From NCBI GenBank assembly GCA_007713455.1, contig VMRT01000001.1:1-64000 (forward strand): a stretch of 64,000 nucleotides of DNA. Reading direction: 5' to 3'. A program made the position numbers and the translations under genes. Below, in pieces: positions 58,392 through 64,000 of this stretch (positions within the stretch are counted from its first letter, which is position 1; the number at the start of each line of letters is the position of its first letter). The notes below the pieces were generated by a model, which was given only the letters and a program-made list of their open reading frames with translations, made no database searches and was not told where the DNA came from. Source of the stretch: Pseudomonas sp. (GTDB taxonomy: Bacteria; Pseudomonadota; Gammaproteobacteria; Pseudomonadales; Pseudomonadaceae).

Positions 58392-59660
58392 ATGTCTGAT
58401 GACATACAGCAAGATCAGGTCGATCGATTCGGGGTGGCCGATGATCCGCTCTCCATTCTGCGTCGCCTGGAGAGCGCCAATCTTTCATTGAGCGAGATGC
58501 TCGTCGAAACTCTGCATGCCGTGCGCACGCATCTGGGGATGGATGTCGCGTTCATCAGCGAGTTTCGCGGCGGCAGCCGGATTTTTCGCTACCTGGACGG
58601 CAATTTCGTACCCCTGCAGCTCGAGGTCGGGGCGTGCGATCCTCTGGACGACAGTTACTGTCAACGCGTGCTCGACGGGCGCTTGCCCGAGCTGATTCAG
58701 AACGCGGCGACTCTACCGGAGGCGTTGGCCATGCCGGTGACCAAAGCCTTGCCGGTAGGTGCGCACCTCAGTGTTCCGCTGCGCTTCAGCGATGGTCGGC
58801 TCTACGGCACCTTCTGTTGCTTCAGTACCACGCCGGACAACAGCCTCAATGAGCGAGATCTGAATACGCTGCGGCTGTTCGCCGACTTCGCCGGCAGATT
58901 GCTGGAACGCCATGCGCTCAATGAGATTCGCTATGCCGAGACGCTCACGCGCATTCGCTCGGTGCTCGAGCAACGCGCGTATTCGGTGGTGTATCAGCCC
59001 ATCGTGCATCTGGTGGAAAACCGCATCGTTGGCCACGAGGCGCTGGCTCGATTCAGCGCGCAGCCGCAGCGAACACCGGACAAGTGGTTCGCCGAGGCCG
59101 GGCTGGTCGGCTTGCAGCAGGAGTTGGAGGTCGCCCTGATCGAGGCGGCCCTGCACGACTTCGATCAGCTGCCGGCAGACAGCTACCTGTCGCTCAATGT
59201 TTCGCCGGAAACCATCCTCGCCGGCGCGCTTGACACGGTGCTCGCCGATCAACCGCTGGCGCGGCTGATGCTCGAGGTGACCGAACACGCATCGGTACAG
59301 GACTACTCGCAGCTGGCCGAGGCACTCGAACCACTGCGCAGCAAGGGGCTACGGCTGGCGGTTGACGATGCCGGCGCCGGTTACGCGAGTTTCCGCCATA
59401 TCCTCAAACTCAAGCCGGATGTGATCAAGCTCGACAGCAGCCTGATCCGCAATGTCGACAGCGACACCGGCTGCCGCGCGCTGGCCGCCGCGTTGATCCG
59501 CTTCGCCGAGGAAACCGGCTGCAAGGTCGTCGCCGAAGGGGTTGAGACCCAGGAGGAACTGGCCATGTTGCGGCGGCTTGAAGTGAATAAGGCGCAGGGC
59601 TACCTGATCGGTCGGCCGATGCCATTGCATCACGGGCTCGCCATGAGCCGACAGGCATAG
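58392..59660 (+). CDS. GAF-EAL cyclic-di-GMP phosphodiesterase
   Basis: 422 residues, soluble. An N-terminal GAF domain (about 30-175) with LHAVRTHLGMDVAFISEF and an EAL domain with EAL at 216-218 (GHEALARF), DDAGAGYASF and the late Glu in VVAEGVETQEEL. The metal and catalytic residues are all present, so hydrolysis of cyclic-di-GMP is expected. The GAF ligand is unknown. AGGGAC precedes the ATG. Confidence 0.92.
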   Translation: MSDDIQQDQVDRFGVADDPLSILRRLESANLSLSEMLVETLHAVRTHLGMDVAFISEFRGGSRIFRYLDGNFVPLQLEVGACDPLDDSYCQRVLDGRLPELIQNAATLPEALAMPVTKALPVGAHLSVPLRFSDGRLYGTFCCFSTTPDNSLNERDLNTLRLFADFAGRLLERHALNEIRYAETLTRIRSVLEQRAYSVVYQPIVHLVENRIVGHEALARFSAQPQRTPDKWFAEAGLVGLQQELEVALIEAALHDFDQLPADSYLSLNVSPETILAGALDTVLADQPLARLMLEVTEHASVQDYSQLAEALEPLRSKGLRLAVDDAGAGYASFRHILKLKPDVIKLDSSLIRNVDSDTGCRALAAALIRFAEETGCKVVAEGVETQEELAMLRRLEVNKAQGYLIGRPMPLHHGLAMSRQA

Positions 59661-59741
59661 CCGGCGTTGCCGGGGGGATGGGCCAGGAGGGTGCCTTCGG
59701 GCGGTTTCGCTGAACCTTTGTGGTGCGTGGGCAGTCGACTT

Positions 59742-59747
59742 TATAAC
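59742..59747 (+). promoter_or_regulatory. Possible promoter of the PA2169-type gene
   Basis: TTGTGG (59718-59723), 18 bp, then TATAAC (59742-59747), 52 bp before the ATG at 59800. A GAACCT-type AlgU-like -35 at 59712 is also present. Weak evidence. Confidence 0.4.
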
Positions 59748-59799
59748 GCGGGCGGCAGCGATGTGGCCCTTTCCGAGTCGACTTGTCAGGAGGTACAAG

Positions 59800-60252
59800 A
59801 TGGATACGAAAGACACGATTTCAGTGCTCAACGACCTGATTGAAACCAGCAAGGATGGCGAAAAGGGCTTCCTCGAATGCGCCGAAGACCTGCGCGATCC
59901 GCAACTCAAGAGCATCATGAATCAGCGTTCGCGCGACTGCGCTACTGCCGCCGCCGAGCTGCAGCAACTGGTGCGCTCCATGGGCGGCGATCCGGAGACC
60001 AGCACCAGTGTGGCTGCCGACATGCACCGTCGCTGGGTCGACCTCAAGTCGATGATCACCGGCAAGGACGACGAGGCCATTCTCAACGAGTGTGAGCGTG
60101 GTGAGGATGTCGCGGTTAAGAGCTACCGCAAGGCGCTGGAAAAAGACCTGCCAGCCGAAGTGCGGATCGTGGTTGAACGTCAGTACCAGGGCGTACAACG
60201 CAACCATGATCAGGTGAAGGCTTTACGCGACGCGGCTCGCGCCCGGAGCTGA
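59800..60252 (+). CDS. PA2169-type four-helix-bundle protein (DUF2383)
   Basis: 150 residues, entirely helical, with a ferritin-like four-helix DUF2383 domain (TISVLNDLIETSKDGEKGF; LKSIMNQRSRDCATAAAEL; NECERGEDVAVKSYRKAL). GGAGGT precedes the ATG. PA2169 of P. aeruginosa is associated with anaerobic or stress growth by report. Metal binding has not been shown. Followed by a good terminator. Confidence 0.88.
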   Translation: MDTKDTISVLNDLIETSKDGEKGFLECAEDLRDPQLKSIMNQRSRDCATAAAELQQLVRSMGGDPETSTSVAADMHRRWVDLKSMITGKDDEAILNECERGEDVAVKSYRKALEKDLPAEVRIVVERQYQGVQRNHDQVKALRDAARARS

Positions 60253-60280
60253 TGCTTCGCCAGCCGGTCAGGATTTGAAG

Positions 60281-60306
60281 AACGCCAGCGCATGCTGGCG
60301 TTTTTC
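60281..60306 (+). terminator. Intrinsic terminator after the PA2169-type gene
   Basis: AACGCCAGC (60281-60289) pairs with GCTGGCGTT (60294-60302), loop GCAT, followed by TTTCGTTT. Between convergent genes. Confidence 0.9.
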
Positions 60307-60317
60307 GTTTCCGCCGG

Positions 60318-60941
60318 TCAGTCGACCTGAGCCGGCTCGGCGATTTCGCAACCCTTGAGTACCAGGCGAATGATGGTGTCGGCCGCCGCATCGTAGTCGG
60401 CGTCGTCGAGGCGGTTCTTGCCGGTGACGGTGCTGATCTGCCAGTCGAAATCGGCGTAGGTCTGGGTCGCTGCCCAGATGCTGAACAGCAGGTGATTGGC
60501 ATCGACCCTCGCCATAAGGCCATCGTCGATCCAGCGCTGGATGCAGGCGATGTTGTGTGCCGCCTGGGCGTTGAGTTGCGCAGTGCGTTCCGGGGACAGG
60601 TGCGGAGCGCCGTGCATGATCTCGTTGGCGAACACCTTCGAGGCGCAGGCGTGGTCGCGGGAAATCCTGATCTTGGTGCGGATATAGGCGCGCAGGACCT
60701 CGGCCGGATGGCCTGGCTGGTTGAACGGCGCCGAGGCTTCGAGCAAGGGTTCGACGATGCTCTCCAGCACCTCGCGGTAGAGGTTTTCCTTGGACTTGAA
60801 GTAGTAGTAGACGTTGGGCTTGGGCAGCCCGGCGCGGGCGGCGATGTCACTGGTCTTGGTCGCGGCGAAGCCCTTTTCGGCGAATTCTTCGCTGGCGGCT
60901 TTGAGGATCAGCTCTTTGTTGCGCTCACGGATACTGGACAT
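60318..60941 (-). CDS. TetR family regulator (RutR-like)
   Basis: 207 residues. N-terminal TetR helix-turn-helix (FAATKTSDIAARAGLPKPNVYYYF) and a C-terminal domain resembling RutR (pyrimidine and purine control). ATG 60941 (MSSIRERNKELILKAA) is the family-like start; a GTG-type start upstream is less likely. It lies upstream of nothing on its strand, beside the Tsx-like channel and NCS2 permease genes, so a role in nucleobase uptake is inferred. Confidence 0.88.
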   Translation of the reverse strand: MSSIRERNKELILKAASEEFAEKGFAATKTSDIAARAGLPKPNVYYYFKSKENLYREVLESIVEPLLEASAPFNQPGHPAEVLRAYIRTKIRISRDHACASKVFANEIMHGAPHLSPERTAQLNAQAAHNIACIQRWIDDGLMARVDANHLLFSIWAATQTYADFDWQISTVTGKNRLDDADYDAAADTIIRLVLKGCEIAEPAQVD

Positions 60942-61066
60942 GGGGGCCTTTCGCTGGCTGCCGGCGATACGAACAAGCGCCCGCATGCTAGCACCCTGTC
61001 CGCGAGCCCCTCAACCGAAGCGCCGGAGGAGAGGCGAAGGGGCCCGGAGCCCCTTCTCGACAGCAC

Positions 61067-61876
61067 TCAGAAGTGCGCTTTGACGATAGCGCTGAAGGTG
61101 CTCTGGTCGGTTTTGAACGGTAGCGAACCGTCTTCCAGGCCGTACTTGTTCGACCAATAGTCATACTCGATACCGACGTAGAACTTGCCCGGGGTGTAGT
61201 CCAGTGCCTTGCCCAGGTCGTACTTGATCTGCGGAACGATGTGCAGGTTCTTCGAGATAAAGTCGCCACGAGACTTCGAGCCTGCATCGTTGACTACCCA
61301 GTCGATAAAGCCGTCGAAAAGGATATCGGACTTGCCAACGGGGAAGGTCATCGCCCAGGTCGGGGTGACCTGCCACTGCCCGGAAGGTTTGCCGGTGCTG
61401 CCATCGGGCTTGCGGTAGTAGAGGTTCAGAGCGAAGCGGTCAAAACCAGGCAGCTCAAGGTCCACGGCCGGGCCGAGCAGGTAGTTCTGATTCGGCGTGC
61501 CATCGGCGAGGCTTTCGCCACGCTCGTAGGTTGCTGCGATCAGCACGTCCTTGACCGGACCAAATGTCATATCGCGGCCGCTCACTTTGCCCAGCGACAG
61601 GCGTGGGCTGAACTCGCCGTAGTAGGTGTGGCCGTCGCTCCCGCTCACGCCGTTGTACCAGATGTTGTCGACGAAGAAGAACATGTCGCCCCATGCCCAA
61701 CCGCTGGCATGTTCGAAGGTGACGGTCTGCTGGGTGTCGGGGTCGACCTTGTAATCCTGGCCGTAAAGATAGGTCAGGCTGTTGTTTTGCCAATGCATCA
61801 GATCGCCAGCCAGCGCCGGTGTCGCAAGCAGTGTGCCGGAAAGGGCGAGGCAGAGCGGGGCAGTCTTCAGTTGCAT
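61067..61876 (-). CDS. Tsx-like outer-membrane nucleoside channel
   Basis: 269 residues with a signal peptide (MQLKTAPLCLALSGTLLATPALA). Beta-strand-rich body with WQNNSLTYLYGQDYK near the start and FSAIVKAHF ending in Phe, as in Tsx-type barrels. Tsx passes nucleosides and related compounds. It follows the NCS2 permease gene by 99 bp on the same strand. Confidence 0.88.
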   Translation of the reverse strand: MQLKTAPLCLALSGTLLATPALAGDLMHWQNNSLTYLYGQDYKVDPDTQQTVTFEHASGWAWGDMFFFVDNIWYNGVSGSDGHTYYGEFSPRLSLGKVSGRDMTFGPVKDVLIAATYERGESLADGTPNQNYLLGPAVDLELPGFDRFALNLYYRKPDGSTGKPSGQWQVTPTWAMTFPVGKSDILFDGFIDWVVNDAGSKSRGDFISKNLHIVPQIKYDLGKALDYTPGKFYVGIEYDYWSNKYGLEDGSLPFKTDQSTFSAIVKAHF

Positions 61877-61975
61877 GGAAGTGGTTCCTGTGTGTTTTTT
61901 TATAGGCTAGGCCGTCGCGACCGGGCGCGTATTCTGGGCGAAGGCCGAGACGGCGGGAAGCGGTGTGTGTGTCGT

Positions 61976-63484
61976 TCAGCCCGTTGAATCGGCCCGGGCA
62001 GCCTGTGGCATGACGTCGCGGTCGTGACGGTCGTGCGGCTTGTAGTCCGGAATATTCACTGACAGCGTATTGGTGCCGACGGCATCCTCGACCAGTTCCT
62101 CGGGGTCGAATACATCGACTTCGCTCGGTTCGCGCGGCAGGAACAGGTTGAGCAGGATGGCGCTGAAGGCGCCGATGGTGATCGGCGAGCCGAAGATGTT
62201 CTTCAACACCTCGGGCATCGCGCTCAGCACTTCCGGCACGCCGGCGACACCCAGGCCGAGACCCAGGGAAATCGACACAATGAGCATGTTGCGGCGATGC
62301 AGGCCGGCTTCGGCGAGGATCTTGATGCCGGCGATGGCCACCGTGCCGAACATGATCAGTGTGGCGCCGCCGAGCACCGGCTTGGGCATCATCTGCAGCA
62401 CACCGCCGACGAAGGGGAACAGACCCAGCAGTACCAGGACCGCGGCGATGTAATAGCCAACGTAGCGGCTGGCGACGCCGGTGAGCTGGATGACGCCGTT
62501 GTTCTGGCTGAAGGTGGTCATCGGCAGGCTGTTGAACACCGCGGCGACCGCCGAGCTGCAGCCATCGGCGAGGATTCCCGACTTGATCCGCCGCAGATAC
62601 ACCGGCCCGCGCACCGGCTGACGCGAGATCATCGAGTTGGCGGTGAGGTCGCCGGCGGTTTCCAGCGGTGTGATGAGGAAGATCACCGCGATCGGGATGA
62701 AGGCCATCCAGTCGAAGGCGAAACCGAAACGGAAAGGTTGCGGCACGCTGAGCAGCGGCAGTTCGCCCAGCTCGGCGAAGTCCACCTTGCCCATGGACCA
62801 GGCCACCAGATAGCCCGCGGTCAGCGCGATGATCACCGCCGACAGCCGCAGGATGGCCCAGGGAAAGCGGTTGAGCACCACTATGATGCCGATCACCAGA
62901 CCTGCCAGCGCCAGGTTGGGCAGGGCACCGAGGTCGTCGGCACCGTAGCCGCCGGCGATGTCGGTCATCGCCACCTTGATCAGCGAAAGCCCCATCAGGC
63001 AGATGATGGTGCCGGTGACCACCGGGGTGATCACCCGGCGCAGCTTGTTGATGCACTGGCTGAAGGCGATCTCGACGAACGCGGCGCAGAAACTCACGCC
63101 GAACAGCGTGGCGAGGATCTCCTCCGGCGTGCCGCCACGCGCCTTGACGATGAAACCGGCGCTGAGGATGGCGCTGAGAAAGCCGAAGCTGGTGCCCTGC
63201 AGGCACAGCAGTCCAGAGCCGATGGGACCGAAGCGCCGGGCCTGGACGAAGGTACCGAGACCGGAGACGAACAGCGCCATGCTGACGAGGTAGGGAACGT
63301 ACTGATCGAGGCCAAGCGCGCTGCCGACGATCAGGGTGGGGGTGATGATACCGACGAAGCTGGCCAGCACGTGCTGCAAGGCGGCGAAGGTCGCGGGTAG
63401 CGGGCCGGGGCGATCATCGAGTTGATAGATGAGGTCCTGGTTCGCCTGCGGAGCGGTGCCGCTCCTGTTTTCGGTTGCGGTCAT
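61976..63484 (-). CDS. NCS2 family purine/uracil permease
   Basis: 502 residues, about 12-14 membrane helices. The NCS2 signature SQNNGVIQLTGVASR and TPLETAGDLTANSM are present, with FGPIGSGLLCLQGTSFGF in TM3. Uric acid or xanthine import with protons is the likely job, given hydroxyisourate hydrolase nearby. ATG 63484 is chosen after GGCAGG; alternatives 63499 and 63517 lie in frame upstream. Upstream holds two small palindromes. Confidence 0.93.
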   Translation of the reverse strand: MTATENRSGTAPQANQDLIYQLDDRPGPLPATFAALQHVLASFVGIITPTLIVGSALGLDQYVPYLVSMALFVSGLGTFVQARRFGPIGSGLLCLQGTSFGFLSAILSAGFIVKARGGTPEEILATLFGVSFCAAFVEIAFSQCINKLRRVITPVVTGTIICLMGLSLIKVAMTDIAGGYGADDLGALPNLALAGLVIGIIVVLNRFPWAILRLSAVIIALTAGYLVAWSMGKVDFAELGELPLLSVPQPFRFGFAFDWMAFIPIAVIFLITPLETAGDLTANSMISRQPVRGPVYLRRIKSGILADGCSSAVAAVFNSLPMTTFSQNNGVIQLTGVASRYVGYYIAAVLVLLGLFPFVGGVLQMMPKPVLGGATLIMFGTVAIAGIKILAEAGLHRRNMLIVSISLGLGLGVAGVPEVLSAMPEVLKNIFGSPITIGAFSAILLNLFLPREPSEVDVFDPEELVEDAVGTNTLSVNIPDYKPHDRHDRDVMPQAARADSTG

Positions 63485-63597
63485 TGTTAAGCCTGCCATT
63501 TGTTGTTTTACGGTCATGGGCTTGCGAGGCTTCACGGCACCTCTATCGCTGTCCGTCGAAAGCTGTTCGATCGGTCAGGACGCCTGGACTATAACAA

Positions 63598-63644
63598 CCT
63601 GTAGACAGGCTGATAAACAATAAATCAGAAAATTGTGCACAATT
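63598..63644. promoter_or_regulatory. Two palindromes upstream of the NCS2 permease
   Basis: CCTGT-AG-ACAGG (63598-63609) and AATTGTGCACAATT (63631-63644) are perfect dyads, 114-160 bp upstream of the chosen ATG. They could be operators of a GntR-, MarR- or TetR-type regulator of purine uptake. No consensus was matched with confidence. Confidence 0.5.
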
Positions 63645-63693
63645 GGATCGGCGGCAGTTGGCCAAGATCGCGCGAACGCGTCTGGACCAGGCC

Positions 63694-64000
63694 TCAGCGC
63701 GGTGCCTGCAATTCCCGCGAGACATTTTCCGCAAGGCCCGCGCCGGCCTCGCTCATGGTCAGGTAGGTGCGGTCGGCGCCAGCTTCCTGGATGCGCTGGG
63801 CGATATCCTCGTACATCGCGTGGGACACGATGAGCCCGCCGAAGCCGCTTTCACGCAGCTTGCGGGTGGAGATGATCTTGGCCTCGGGATCGTTCATCGC
63901 CAGGATCACCGCTTCGACCTCGTTCATCTCCAGGCTCTGCCAGAACATCTGGTCCTCGGCGTCGGCAAAGAGGATATGTCGGCCCTCGGCGGTGTTCTTT
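63694..64000 (-). CDS. C-terminal part of a TrkA-N domain protein, probably a cation:proton antiporter (truncated by window edge)
   Basis: The frame is open from the right edge (64000) to the stop at 63694; about 100 residues are visible. The visible part (DQMFWQSLEMNEVEAVILAM; DPEAKIISTRKLRESGFGG) has the alternating strand-helix pattern of a TrkA-N/RCK nucleotide-binding domain as found at the end of KefB/KefC-type antiporters. The N-terminal membrane domain would lie past the window. Substrate not predictable. Confidence 0.65.
   Translation of the reverse strand, partial: KNTAEGRHILFADAEDQMFWQSLEMNEVEAVILAMNDPEAKIISTRKLRESGFGGLIVSHAMYEDIAQRIQEAGADRTYLTMSEAGAGLAENVSRELQAPR

Noticed and set aside
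61455..63206. 583-residue minus-strand frame overlapping the permease and the Tsx-like gene
   Set aside because: Out of frame with both; low-complexity Arg-rich translation; the two overlapped genes are well supported.

Overview
The window is a stretch of ordinary chromosome from a high-GC gammaproteobacterium of the family Pseudomonadaceae, most likely the Pseudomonas stutzeri group (Stutzerimonas). I base this on gene content and order. From memory, the blocks follow P. aeruginosa: sensor kinase / degenerate GGDEF regulator / yajQ / mscS / ampG / fxsA / groES-groL; mexVW; the imelysin (icmP) operon; lemA; bifA; sodB; argO-argP; then hmp-ppyR and the pyk-ttuD-glxR-hyi-gcl block. Species cannot be proven from the sequence alone. 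I see no rRNA, tRNA, CRISPR array, insertion sequence, phage or integration site. Nearly every base lies in or close to a gene, and the compact operons mostly start at clear Shine-Dalgarno sites.

Layout. 1-3.3 kb: 3' part of ahpF, then a DUF3182 (ATP-grasp-like) gene overlapping an alpha/beta hydrolase. 3.3-8.9 kb (minus): degenerate GGDEF response regulator, panE-like reductase, PAS/HAMP sensor kinase, PduO-type cobalamin adenosyltransferase and a voltage-sensor-like membrane protein. 9-18.6 kb: yajQ, mscS, ampG, an alkyltransferase-like protein, a DUF481 outer-membrane protein, an SDR, a HugZ-like protein, fxsA, and groES-groL behind a good sigma-32 promoter. 18.6-24.8 kb (minus): MexVW-type RND pump and a chemoreceptor. 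24.8-30.1 kb (minus): icmP, di-heme protein, second imelysin-like lipoprotein and DUF1513 protein, headed by a probable Fur box. 30.2-38.9 kb: lemA plus a GIDE-like protein with an EF-hand, spermidine-synthase-like protein, bifA, sodB, argO/argP and a coiled-coil protein. 39-46.3 kb: estA autotransporter esterase, a diguanylate cyclase, pncB, a tiny KGG stress gene too short for an ordinary ORF scan, ppyR and hmp.

46.4-53.2 kb (minus): gcl-hyi-glxR-ttuD-pyk, a complete glyoxylate-to-pyruvate route with a divergent LysR regulator. 54.1-57.2 kb: an exported hydroxyisourate hydrolase and an exported HbpS/GlcG-like protein, divergent from an OmpR-type two-component system across an 18-bp palindrome of the HprR/CusR type. 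57.3-64 kb: xthA, a GAF-EAL protein, a PA2169-type four-helix protein, a TetR regulator, a Tsx-like channel, an NCS2 purine/uracil permease, and the C-terminus of a TrkA-N-containing transporter that runs off the window.

Three themes recur. Cyclic-di-GMP: degenerate GGDEF regulator, YajQ, BifA, a GGEEF cyclase and a GAF-EAL protein. Purine and glyoxylate metabolism: NCS2 permease, Tsx-like channel, HIU hydrolase and the gcl operon. Oxidative, iron and nitrosative stress: ahpF, sodB, hmp, the imelysin operon and the HbpS-like sensor cluster. The best candidate for an undescribed system is the exported HbpS-like/HIU hydrolase operon wired to its own two-component system. Next are the Fur-box imelysin/di-heme operon and the ATP-grasp-like/hydrolase pair.
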